The notes under the pieces: generated by a model | Databases searched by the model: none | What the model was told of the DNA's origin: nothing | What the model saw: the letters and a program-made list of their open reading frames with translations, nothing else | Shown here: positions 31,008-38,053 of the stretch, piece by piece | Layout: every line of letters begins with the position of its first letter | Position numbering within the stretch: position 1 is the first letter of the stretch | Assembly (NCBI RefSeq): GCF_004348595.1 | Contig: NZ_SMKD01000049.1 | Location: 1-38,053, forward strand | DNA length: 38,053 nucleotides | From: Micromonospora sp. KC723 | Lineage (GTDB): Bacteria > Actinomycetota > Actinomycetes > Mycobacteriales > Micromonosporaceae | Direction: 5' to 3' | Program-made: the position numbers and the translations under genes

Positions 31008-31883
31008 GTGACGAGGCAGCTGGTCAGGGTCACTGACCAAGGGGTGGCGTTCGGCACGGCGGTCGCCCGGATCGCCGAGTCGCTCAGTCCGTTGGGCACG
31101 ATCGCTCGGATCGTCGCCGAATCCACCGCATGCGCGGTGACGATGAAGGAACTGGATGTCGCCGGCCGGCGGATCGACGCGACCACCGAGGTGACCCTCA
31201 CCAGGTTGGAGAACCGCCGCAAGGACGCGGCGGCGTCGCTGTACGAGCTGCGCCGGCAGGTGGGCCGCAGCGACCTGACGGCGGAGGCGCTGCGCCAGTG
31301 CATCCGCAACATGCGGCGCGCCCTCGGCCGACCGGGGACAACGGTGGGGGAGGCACAGGTGTACGCGGAACTGATCCGCGACTTCGGTGACGATCTGCTC
31401 CGCCACCACTCCCAGCAGGGCGATCAGGTGCTGACCGGCATCGACCTGGTGCTCAACGGCGCTGACACCGGACGGCACCGGCGGGGCGGCCGTCCCGGAC
31501 CGGCCACCACGCCAGCGACCGGGCGGGCTGCCCGCCTACCCGACAACGCCGGTGCTGCCGGGCGAGCCGGCCACGGCGAAGGGCCGTCCCGGAGCGGCAA
31601 TCGGGTGCCAACGGAGAACGCCCGGGCCGTTGACGGCGACCGCCCGGCGCGGCAGGGTAAGCCGCGAAGTGGCGACAGCCGCGCCCGGGACACGGACAAT
31701 CCCACCCGGGTCGGCAAGGGCCGGCCACAGCGCGGCAGTGCCGCCGTCCAGGATGGCCAGACGCGGCAGGGAGACGTCGCGGCGCAGGGTCGGGCGGGCC
31801 GGGCGCAGCGGCAGGCCCATCCGCGCGCCGACCAGCCGCCCCGGGACGACGCGCAGGACCGGCGTCGACACCGACGCGGTTGA
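31008..31883 (+). CDS. Uncharacterised helical protein with a long basic disordered tail
   Basis: A protein of 291 residues with a leaderless-type GTG start. Residues 1-150 are predicted helical, with heptad-like stretches such as KELDVAGRRIDATTEVTLTR and LENRRKDAAASLYELRRQVG. Residues 150-291 are an Arg/Gly/Pro/Gln-rich low-complexity tail that looks disordered and nucleic-acid- or membrane-surface-binding in composition. The last codon abuts the next gene (1-base gap), so the two are translated together. I recognise no family. The tail is GC-rich enough that its exact end could be questioned, but the tight junction with the next gene supports the frame. Confidence 0.6.
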   Translation: MTRQLVRVTDQGVAFGTAVARIAESLSPLGTIARIVAESTACAVTMKELDVAGRRIDATTEVTLTRLENRRKDAAASLYELRRQVGRSDLTAEALRQCIRNMRRALGRPGTTVGEAQVYAELIRDFGDDLLRHHSQQGDQVLTGIDLVLNGADTGRHRRGGRPGPATTPATGRAARLPDNAGAAGRAGHGEGPSRSGNRVPTENARAVDGDRPARQGKPRSGDSRARDTDNPTRVGKGRPQRGSAAVQDGQTRQGDVAAQGRAGRAQRQAHPRADQPPRDDAQDRRRHRRG

Positions 31884-31884
31884 G

Positions 31885-32955
31885 GTGGCCCGCCGCTCAT
31901 CCGGCTGCCTGCCGGTTCTCGTCCTGCTCCTGGCACCGTGTCTTCTCGGGTACGCGATCGGCCTACCCGTGCTCGCCCTGGCCGCGCCGGCGCTCGTGCC
32001 CTATGTCTACCTCCACGATCCGGCCCAGTTCGCGGAACACCGCACCTTGGCGCTGTCGACACTGGCGGCCGCGCCGGTGCTCGCTTTCCTGCTGGTCCGC
32101 TGGGCCAGCCCCGTCGGCGGGCGACTGCGCGGCAACCGCACCCGGCCCGCGCCGGCACCGGCGAAGGGCAGGTTCAATCCGCGTGCCCGCCAGCCCAGGC
32201 CGGTGCGGGGATACCTGGGCCGCATCGTTCTGCTGCTGAGTGCCACCTCCACGACGGCACTGTGGCTGCTGCTGCGCAGCAACGACGCACGCGGTCCGCA
32301 GGCGATGCAGGAAACCCTGACCCTGGTCGGCGGCGTCGCCGGGGCGACGGTCGTGGTGCTCTTCGCCATCCGCCGCTGGGACCGGCCATACATCGCGCCG
32401 GTCACCCTGACGGCCGTCCGTACACAGGCCCGCCAAGCCGAGAAGGCGTTACGCCGGGTACGCGCCGACAACGTACGCGTCGAACGGCTGGTTGCCGAGG
32501 TCTCGGCGAAACTGGCGGCGGCACACACCCAACGCGACTTCGCCACCATGCGTACCCTGCACACCGAATCGTACGGATGCGCCGACAGCGTGTACGCGCA
32601 CTACCGCTCGGTGCAGGAGTCGCTGAACACCATGACCCACACGGTCAGGCGCGTGCGGATGGCCAGGTGGCAGCCGGCGGGTGCCGTCGTCCGGGCGGTG
32701 AACCGCGGGGCCCGCACGGAGGCGGCGCAACTGCGGGTGGCCACGGCCGGGCTCGCCGCGACCGTCGCGAGCCTACAGTCGGAAACGGCCCGCAACCGGA
32801 AACTCGTCGATCAACTCAACATCCGCACGGCGGACGTCAAGCACCGGATCCGCGACGGGTACGGTGCGGTCGGGTTGCGGTGGTTCGAAGACCTGGAGGC
32901 ACGCCGGGAGGCGGCCCGCGCGGCCGAGGGCAAGCCGCTGCGGGCGGCACGCTGA
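31885..32955 (+). CDS. Uncharacterised membrane protein with cytoplasmic coiled coil
   Basis: A protein of 356 residues from the GTG at 31885, one base after the upstream stop. Three hydrophobic stretches near residues 9-36 (CLPVLVLLLAPCLLGYAIGL onward) and 52-70 and a further pair near 115-160 (IVLLLSATSTTALWLLLRSN; ETLTLVGGVAGATVVVLFAI) anchor it. Residues 170-345 are charged and mostly helical, with coiled-coil segments (ARQAEKALRRVRADNVRVER and RVATAGLAATVASLQSETAR). No catalytic motif is visible. The coupled upstream gene also encodes a helical protein, so the pair may form a membrane-attached scaffold. The function is unknown. Confidence 0.65.
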   Translation: MARRSSGCLPVLVLLLAPCLLGYAIGLPVLALAAPALVPYVYLHDPAQFAEHRTLALSTLAAAPVLAFLLVRWASPVGGRLRGNRTRPAPAPAKGRFNPRARQPRPVRGYLGRIVLLLSATSTTALWLLLRSNDARGPQAMQETLTLVGGVAGATVVVLFAIRRWDRPYIAPVTLTAVRTQARQAEKALRRVRADNVRVERLVAEVSAKLAAAHTQRDFATMRTLHTESYGCADSVYAHYRSVQESLNTMTHTVRRVRMARWQPAGAVVRAVNRGARTEAAQLRVATAGLAATVASLQSETARNRKLVDQLNIRTADVKHRIRDGYGAVGLRWFEDLEARREAARAAEGKPLRAAR

Positions 32956-33064
32956 CCGGAGGCGACGCCTCCGATGGACAGTCCGGACGTGGCACACCGT
33001 CGCGCAGTTGGCCGTAGTCCCGCGCCGGCTGACCCGGCCACTCGTCGCGTAGGGCCTCGTCTCG

Positions 33065-34153
33065 TCAGCGAGCCATGGGTCCCTGACGGTGTTGAATGGC
33101 GGTCAGGGCTCGTTCGACCCTCTCCTCGGGGTAGGGCGTTGCCCGGTCGACGCCGAACAGGTCCCAGTAGAAGTCGTTCATGACTGCTGCTGCCGGGGCG
33201 TACCGGCGGATCATCGCCGCTATGACGGGTGGGGCGGCGGTGGGTTCCGCGCCGGCCGCGCACGCGCGGACGTACTCGTTGCGCCGCACGGGTCCGCCGT
33301 CGGCTGGCGTCGCGATGCCGCAGACGTTGGTGACCAGCCAGTTGACCAGGCGCATCAGCGCATAGCCGAGATCGTGGGTCCGGTTACGGCGGAGGAAGAC
33401 CTTCTCTTCGGCCGAGAGGTCGAACCGGGGGGAGGTCGCCAGTCCGAAGTCGGCGAGGTACAGGCGCCGGCCGTCGGTGAGCACATTGCCGAAGTGCGCG
33501 TCGAAGTGCACCAGCCCGTGGGTGTTCATGAACGGCACATCGGTCAGTAGACAGGACTCAACCATGGTGCACGCCGCTGTCACGGCGTCCGGGCCGGCCG
33601 TGAGCTGGACGGCGAGCCAGTCGTCGAGGGTGCGTGGGATGAACTCCTGGAACAGCACGACGCTCGCGGAGACCTGGGCCCGGGCGTGCAGGCGGTCGCG
33701 TACCGCCGACGACGCGCCCCAGTACCGGACGGTGGCCTCGACGTCGGCGTGCTCCTCGGCCGGCGGTGGTGCCCCGGGCAGCACCCGCCAGTGGTAGAGC
33801 AGCGGAAAGGCCGCAGTGCGCCCGGCGATAACCCAGGTCGTCGCCATGACGTTGGCCGCCAGTTCCCGCCAGGCGCCGAAGCCGGGCGAGCCGACTCCGT
33901 ACTGGCACAACGGCGGCAGCCCGAACACGTTCGCGGTCGACATGACGTTCTCCGCCCGGCGCTCCAGGTCGCTCAGTGGTACCCGCTTGGCGAACACCGG
34001 CACGCCCGCCACCTCACACCGCACCGAACTGCCACCGATTCCTGAACCGAGCACCTGTGCCCGTTCCACCATCGCGGCCAACTGTTGATCGCTGTGCAAG
34101 GCCAACGCGCTGGACACGTCGCTGTACCTGCTGACGCGCTCACCGTGCGACAT
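33065..34153 (-). CDS. Protein-kinase-like fold protein
   Basis: A protein of 362 residues from the ATG at 34153; a longer frame to 34330 has an Arg-rich lead that looks non-coding. Kinase landmarks are present but divergent: glycine loop LGSGIGGSS (35-43), candidate ATP-anchoring K56 (VFAKRV), catalytic loop H216-F-D218-A-H220-F-G-N223 and the metal-binding D235-F-G. The H-x-D-x-H-x-x-N form is closer to aminoglycoside-phosphotransferase, choline-kinase or UbiB-like enzymes than to Ser/Thr kinases (HRDxKxxN). All residues needed for phosphotransfer seem to be there. The substrate, protein or small molecule, is unknown. It lies downstream of, and on the same strand as, the HEAT/MerR operon. 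Confidence 0.75.
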   Translation of the reverse strand: MSHGERVSRYSDVSSALALHSDQQLAAMVERAQVLGSGIGGSSVRCEVAGVPVFAKRVPLSDLERRAENVMSTANVFGLPPLCQYGVGSPGFGAWRELAANVMATTWVIAGRTAAFPLLYHWRVLPGAPPPAEEHADVEATVRYWGASSAVRDRLHARAQVSASVVLFQEFIPRTLDDWLAVQLTAGPDAVTAACTMVESCLLTDVPFMNTHGLVHFDAHFGNVLTDGRRLYLADFGLATSPRFDLSAEEKVFLRRNRTHDLGYALMRLVNWLVTNVCGIATPADGGPVRRNEYVRACAAGAEPTAAPPVIAAMIRRYAPAAAVMNDFYWDLFGVDRATPYPEERVERALTAIQHRQGPMAR

Positions 34154-34377
34154 ATCCAACCGGACACCCCCGTAGCTCCAACGTCTCCTGCCCCCGGCGC
34201 GGCTGGCCTCGTACGAGACCAGCGGAGTGTGGTCACGCTGCCGTGCCGACCTCGCGCGGGCCGCCGGAGCGGACCTGCCCGGACGGTTCCCTCGGAGTAC
34301 GGCGGCTACGACGCGTTCGGCGCGTGTCATCGCCTGACCGATCCGGCCAGCGATTCACGTTGGTCAGCGAAGATCGG

Positions 34378-35382
34378 TCATTGGGTGTTGCGTAGCTTGA
34401 GAATGTACGTCGCGGTAAGCGCAACAGCGCGGTCTTCGTCATGTGACAGATCGGCGAGGGCGTGTGAGGCCGTGGTCCCCGGGATGCCCGCGAGCGCCTG
34501 CGTCAGCCGTCGACGTGCAGACGATCCGAGGGTGCCGTGGACGAGGCGATCGACGAGCCTGGCAGCGATCTGATCCGCCAGTGCGGGGTCACGGGCCAGC
34601 GCGCTGAGCGCGTCGGCTGCGTCGACGTCGTTTGTCTCGTCGACGACCATGTCGATGAGTGTCGGGACCGTGTCGGCTACTCCACGTGCCCCGAGCGCCA
34701 GAGCTGCGTGCCTGCGTACGACGATGTCGGAGTTCGTGAGGGCGGCCTGCAGCAGTGCGGTCGCCGCACCGTTCGGCATCTCGGCGATGCACTGGACGGC
34801 GCGTCTCCGCACCTCGGCTACGGGTGAGCCGAGGCCCTCCGCCAGCAGCGCCAGTCCGTGCTCGCCCGATTGCGCCAGAGCCCATCGCAGGGCTCCGGCG
34901 ACGTTCGGGTCCGTCTCGCTCAGCGCTGCCTCGACCAGTGCTTCCACTGGCAACGGCACCTCTTCGACCGAGGACAAGGCGGCGCGCTGGCGCTTCCCGG
35001 CGCTCTCCGACCCCAACGCCTGGAGCAGCGCGACGATCTGGAGGACGTCCTGCCAGTCGGCGGGTTCCGCGGCACCGATGCGACGGAGTCGTGTGAGCAG
35101 CTCGGTCTCACGTGCGATGCGTTCTCTCGTCTGATGGATGAGGTCATCGACGAGCCCTGAGGGCGTGAAGCCGGGATCGTCCAGCGCGCGCTTGACTTCC
35201 CGCAGTGACAGCCCCAATGACCGCAGGCTCTCGATATGGAAGATCCGCCGGATGTCCTCGCTGGAGTACTCCCGATAGCCACCCTCGGTACGACCCGTCG
35301 GTCGCACCAGGCCGAGCGAGTCGTAGTGCCTGAGCATGCGGGCGCTGACCCCGGACCGTCGTGCCACATCACCGATCAACAC
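34378..35382 (-). CDS. MerR-family regulator fused to HEAT-like repeats
   Basis: A protein of 334 residues. The MerR HTH is at 1-70 (LIGDVARRSGVSARMLRHYD, then GYREYSSEDIRRIFHIESLR), with the coiled-coil dimer helix around 75-120. Instead of the usual small effector domain it has about 180 residues of HEAT/PBS-lyase-like alpha repeats (for example DPNVAGALRWALAQSGEHGL and SDIVVRRHAALALGARGVAD), a protein-interaction solenoid. It starts with a GTG 6 bases after the stop of a separate HEAT-repeat gene in the same operon. The operon promoter carries a MerR-style palindrome, so this protein probably controls itself and its partner. The signal may be sensed through protein-protein contact between the two solenoids; this is inference. 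Confidence 0.9.
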   Translation of the reverse strand: MLIGDVARRSGVSARMLRHYDSLGLVRPTGRTEGGYREYSSEDIRRIFHIESLRSLGLSLREVKRALDDPGFTPSGLVDDLIHQTRERIARETELLTRLRRIGAAEPADWQDVLQIVALLQALGSESAGKRQRAALSSVEEVPLPVEALVEAALSETDPNVAGALRWALAQSGEHGLALLAEGLGSPVAEVRRRAVQCIAEMPNGAATALLQAALTNSDIVVRRHAALALGARGVADTVPTLIDMVVDETNDVDAADALSALARDPALADQIAARLVDRLVHGTLGSSARRRLTQALAGIPGTTASHALADLSHDEDRAVALTATYILKLRNTQ

Positions 35383-35388
35383 TGCCTG

Positions 35389-36057
35389 TCATCCCTCCTG
35401 ACCGGTCGTGCCGAGGGCTACGACGCGCTTCGCCTCCTCGATCGCGTACTCGAATCCGGCGTCCGGGTCGCGCAACAGCCGCCCGGTGGCGATCGCGTGG
35501 TGGCGCACCCGGGGGTCGAGGTCCGTCATCGCGGCGCGCAGGGCCGGCTCGATTGTCTCACCGAGCGCGACCAACGCCCGGCTGAGGCTCAACTGCGTCT
35601 CACGCTCGCCGCGCCCGAGCTGCGTCGCCAACACCCCGGCCAGCTCGGGTTCTTCACCTTCGGGCACGAGTACGACCGCTGCTCGCCAGGCGCTCCGCGC
35701 CACCTCGTCGTCGGGGTCGGTCAGCAGCGCCCGGGTGATCGCCGGCCACGCTCGCCGATCCCCGATCTTGGACAACGTGTGCAGTGCCTGGCTCCGTGCC
35801 TGCGCATGCTCCGAGCGGAGCTCGTCAACGAGCTTTGGGACCGTCATTGGCGACGGGTGGCGGGTGAGAGCCCACGTGAGCATGTCGCGCACGTAGAAAT
35901 CGGGCTCGATCGCGCATCGTTCGATGAGCTTGTCGATGAACCGCGGGTCAGGGGTCGTGCCGACCGCCAACGTCGCCTGCAACCGCACCGATGGACTGCT
36001 GTTCTCCAGCCCCTGGAGAGCTCGGATGGTGTTCGCGTTCTCTTGCGGCATGGTCAT
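35389..36057 (-). CDS. HEAT-repeat protein
   Basis: A protein of 222 residues from the ATG at 36057, which has AGGAGG eight bases upstream; in-frame starts at 36078 and 36051 are less well placed. It consists of about six HEAT-like helical pairs: SPSVRLQATLAVGTTPDPRF, EPDFYVRDMLTWALTRHPSP, HAQARSQALHTLSKIGDRRA, DDEVARSAWRAAVVLVPEG and DPRVRHHAIATGRLLRDPD, forming a protein-binding solenoid without an enzyme domain. It is the first gene of the operon with the MerR-HEAT regulator. It could be the regulator's partner or antagonist, or the effector protein it controls. Confidence 0.85.
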   Translation of the reverse strand: MTMPQENANTIRALQGLENSSPSVRLQATLAVGTTPDPRFIDKLIERCAIEPDFYVRDMLTWALTRHPSPMTVPKLVDELRSEHAQARSQALHTLSKIGDRRAWPAITRALLTDPDDEVARSAWRAAVVLVPEGEEPELAGVLATQLGRGERETQLSLSRALVALGETIEPALRAAMTDLDPRVRHHAIATGRLLRDPDAGFEYAIEEAKRVVALGTTGQEG

Positions 36058-36078
36058 CGGGACCACCTCCTCGGCCAC

Positions 36079-36109
36079 AGTGAAGGCCTTGCCACTGTGT
36101 CAAGGTCAA
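36079..36109 (-). promoter_or_regulatory. MerR-type promoter/operator of the HEAT/MerR operon
   Basis: CCTTGCCACTGTGTCAAGG (36087-36105) is a 19-bp palindrome with a single mismatched pair. On the minus strand it lies between TTGACC (complement of 36104-36109, a -35 box) and TTCACT (complement of 36079-36084, a plausible -10 box). The 19-base spacer is the long spacing characteristic of promoters activated by DNA-twisting MerR proteins. It is about 22 bases upstream of the HEAT gene start. Confidence 0.8.
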
Positions 36110-36162
36110 GCGGGACCACGTCATCAGCGGGTGACAGCGCCGGTTTCTCGTCGCCGTCGGCG

Positions 36163-36308
36163 GGGCTGCGCCGCTACCACGAAGCCGACACTCTCGCGCA
36201 CCTCGGCGACACCCAACACGCCACCGGCGACGCCGACGCCGCCCACCACACCTGGCGGCTGGCCCAGGAAATCCTCGATGCGCCCGGTCACCCTGACGCC
36301 CGAGTCAA
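36163..36308 (+). pseudogene. C-terminal TPR fragment of a large regulator
   Basis: The plus strand reads RYHEADTLAHLGDTQHATGD followed by ADAAHHTWRLAQEILDAPGH and PDA. This is the last tetratricopeptide unit typical of actinobacterial AfsR/SARP-type or NB-ARC-TPR regulators (EADTLxHLGDxxxAxGDxxAARxxWxxALxILDxLxHPDA). Nothing upstream in any frame continues it, and the reading runs on into unrelated sequence, so it is a scrap of a once larger gene. Confidence 0.7.
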
Positions 36309-36541
36309 CGGACGCGGGTGGCGAGGAGATGACAAGCCGCCCAAGACCGGTGGATCGGCTTCGGGCCACACCCAAAGGGCGTACCTTCCGAGTGATCGAT
36401 CCGATGCCCGGGCAGGGATTCACGCCGGGTCAGGCAGGCCCGTCAGCGCGACGCCCGCCCCACAGGCCGGTCCGCGGCATCCGTCGGGCTGAACGCACCC
36501 GCGTGGTGTCTGCACGTCGGCACCACGGCGGGCGCGAGCGA
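36309..36541. other. Gap with no supported gene
   Basis: This lies between the TPR relic and the end of the LRR lipoprotein gene. Short frames only; nothing recognised. Confidence 0.4.
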
Positions 36542-37978
36542 TCACTCGTCCTGCTGTCGCACCGGGACACGCGGGTTTCCCGCGGGCACGAAACGGGACC
36601 ACGCCGCGGCGGCGCCCGAGTGGTAGATCGTCAACCTGCGGGGGGCGGCCCCGACGAAAACGTCGGTTTCCTGCGTGGGCGGTTGGTCGCCGAGGTAGAC
36701 CGCGCGCAGCTCGGGGTTGCCGCGGAAGGCGCGCGGGCCGAGCCGGCTGAGGTTCGGCGCGTACACCGTCGCCAGGTTCGGGTTGTTCGTCACCGCGTCG
36801 TGCCAGGCGGTCGTCAACCTCGGGGCGTAGACGTGCCGTAGGGCGCCGAAGCCGGTCAGGCCGTTCTTGTCGACCACGGTCAACCTCGGCAGCCGTAGCA
36901 CCCTCACTCCGGTCCCGGACCGGGCGTCGCCGTTGAGGTCGAAGCAGTTGATGCCGATGTACTCGAGTACCGGAAAGTTCACCGACTTCAGCGCGTGGGT
37001 GTCGTTGAGCGCGTTGCGGCCGAGGGACACCAGCCGAGGGGCGTTGACGTACTCCAGCCGCGAGGTGTCGTCGAACGCGAAGTCATCGATTTTGGTGACC
37101 CGGGGCAGGTTCACCTTGACCAGGTACTGGTTGCGGCGGAACGCGTCCCTGCCGATCGACGTCACGCTGGGCAGGTAGAGGACGCTCAGCTTGGCGTACG
37201 GCCGGTGGCCGAACCCCATCACCCCGATCGACCGCGCCGCCCGCAGGCTGACCGATTCGAACGGGGTGTTGCTGAAGGAACCGGCCTTCACCTCTTCGAG
37301 GTCATCCAGGGTGAGATGCCTGACCCACGTGTCCCACCAGCCGTTGAACCACAGGTACGGCGACCGGCCGCCACGCGCCGTCTGCCCGGCGCACGGCAGG
37401 TCCGAGGCCGGCGTGCATTCCTTTCCACCCGGCAGCGTCTTGAGGTTGTAGATGTAGAGCCGGGTGAGTTTGGTGAGGCCCAGCCCACCCTCCGCGGGCG
37501 GCCGGTGCAGCGCCTGGATCGCCGCGAGATCGGCGTCGTTCAGCGCCGTACCGCCATCGAGGTAGACGGCCAGCCCGCTGGCCCGGGTGAGCGCCTGCCC
37601 TGCCTTGGCCAGCTGGTCCTTCAGCGGTGGCCGACCAGCGGTGGACACGTCGTAGCGGATGGTGAACGTGCCCGCCGGCAGCTTGTGGTCACCCGGTTCG
37701 GTGTGCCGGTAGGTATGGGTTTCGCGCCGCCGCAGCACCGGGTCGGTGGTGAATACCTGGTCCACGCCCGGGTCGACGCCTGCCTCGACCTTGGCGTTCC
37801 GCGCATAGGGGTTGGCCTTCCGGGCGGTGGTGGGCGTGGGCGTGGGCCCGGCGACGGCGTCCGTCGGGGCCGGTGCGGAGATGGTCGGCGTCGGCTGCCC
37901 GCCCGTCGGGCCGCCCGCCGGGGTGCCGCAGGCCGCGACCGTGAGGACGAGCCCGGCACACACAAGAACCTGCTTCAT
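36542..37978 (-). CDS. Lipoprotein with BspA-type leucine-rich repeats
   Basis: A protein of 478 residues with a GAGAGGA ribosome site. The N-terminus MKQVLVCAGLVLTVAACGTP is a lipoprotein signal (lipobox V-A-A-C, lipidated Cys at 17), followed by a Pro/Thr/Ala/Gly linker to about residue 55. From about 215 onward come roughly eight to ten repeats of about 23 residues of the BspA/LRR_5 kind: LSVLYLPSVTSIGRDAFRRN, LVKVNLPRVTKIDDFAFDDT, LEYVNAPRLVSLGRNALNDT, LKSVNFPVLEYIGINCFDLN. This would form a curved surface outside the cell, anchored in the membrane, suited to protein or surface binding. The region 55-215 is unrecognised. No enzyme motif is seen. Confidence 0.88.
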   Translation of the reverse strand: MKQVLVCAGLVLTVAACGTPAGGPTGGQPTPTISAPAPTDAVAGPTPTPTTARKANPYARNAKVEAGVDPGVDQVFTTDPVLRRRETHTYRHTEPGDHKLPAGTFTIRYDVSTAGRPPLKDQLAKAGQALTRASGLAVYLDGGTALNDADLAAIQALHRPPAEGGLGLTKLTRLYIYNLKTLPGGKECTPASDLPCAGQTARGGRSPYLWFNGWWDTWVRHLTLDDLEEVKAGSFSNTPFESVSLRAARSIGVMGFGHRPYAKLSVLYLPSVTSIGRDAFRRNQYLVKVNLPRVTKIDDFAFDDTSRLEYVNAPRLVSLGRNALNDTHALKSVNFPVLEYIGINCFDLNGDARSGTGVRVLRLPRLTVVDKNGLTGFGALRHVYAPRLTTAWHDAVTNNPNLATVYAPNLSRLGPRAFRGNPELRAVYLGDQPPTQETDVFVGAAPRRLTIYHSGAAAAWSRFVPAGNPRVPVRQQDE

Positions 37979-38053
37979 CGAGTCCTCTCACCGCTGCGTC
38001 GCAACCTGCCCGCAGGACATTCGAACAAGGTGGAGGCCATGGATGTCATGGTG

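Noticed and set aside
1..38053. A biosynthetic gene cluster or phage-defence island
   Set aside because: No synthases, NRPS/PKS, restriction, nuclease or toxin-antitoxin genes were identified; the accessory content is polysaccharide degradation plus scattered relics.

Overview
The window is high-GC actinobacterial DNA: many GTG starts, strong GGAGG-type ribosome sites, long Thr/Pro linkers in secreted enzymes, a PF04672-type methyltransferase and secreted GH43/GH27/PL1/PL3 enzymes carrying RICIN or AbfB modules. A Micromonosporaceae chromosome (Micromonospora or a close relative) is the best guess; this is inference from style and gene families, not a database match. No rRNA, tRNA or CRISPR array was seen.

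Layout. 0-6.3 kb: a peroxiredoxin-like gene whose 3' end runs into an apparent integrase relic; a divergent HxlR regulator / SnoaL-like pair around an inverted repeat; a secreted beta-lactamase-fold serine hydrolase with Trp-rich repeats; a divergent EamA exporter / LysR pair. 6.3-9.0 kb: an IS5-type transposase scar, an L-lactate permease, and two frameshifted small membrane-protein genes. 9.0-12.3 kb: two secreted GH43 enzymes behind LacI-type operators, with an orphan AbfB tail between them. 12.7-16 kb: DedA protein, tyrosine phosphatase, and a NarL-type two-component pair. 16-23 kb: a subtilase with altered active-site surroundings, a PL3 pectate lyase, a PaaX-type regulator and a two-catalytic-domain PL1 pectate lyase. 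23-26 kb: a double-RCK membrane protein with a degenerate pore filter and the wreck of a second two-component system. 26-29.5 kb: a GH27-RICIN alpha-galactosidase behind a lacO-like site, and a probably truncated permease. 29.5-38 kb: a SAM methyltransferase, a small membrane protein, a coupled pair of uncharacterised coiled-coil/membrane proteins, a kinase-like protein, a HEAT / MerR-HEAT operon behind a typical MerR promoter, a TPR relic and a LRR lipoprotein.

How it fits together. The secreted enzymes (GH43 x2, PL3, PL1, GH27) point to breakdown of pectin and its arabinan/galactan side chains. Near-identical 14-bp LacI-family operators lie before the first GH43 gene and the GH27 gene although 19 kb separates them, so they probably share a regulator encoded outside the window; the PL1 gene instead has a GntR-like 13-bp perfect palindrome upstream. 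The region has been reworked repeatedly: at least seven relics (integrase, IS5 transposase, two frameshifted membrane genes, AbfB tail, kinase plus chimeric receiver, TPR fragment) lie between intact genes.
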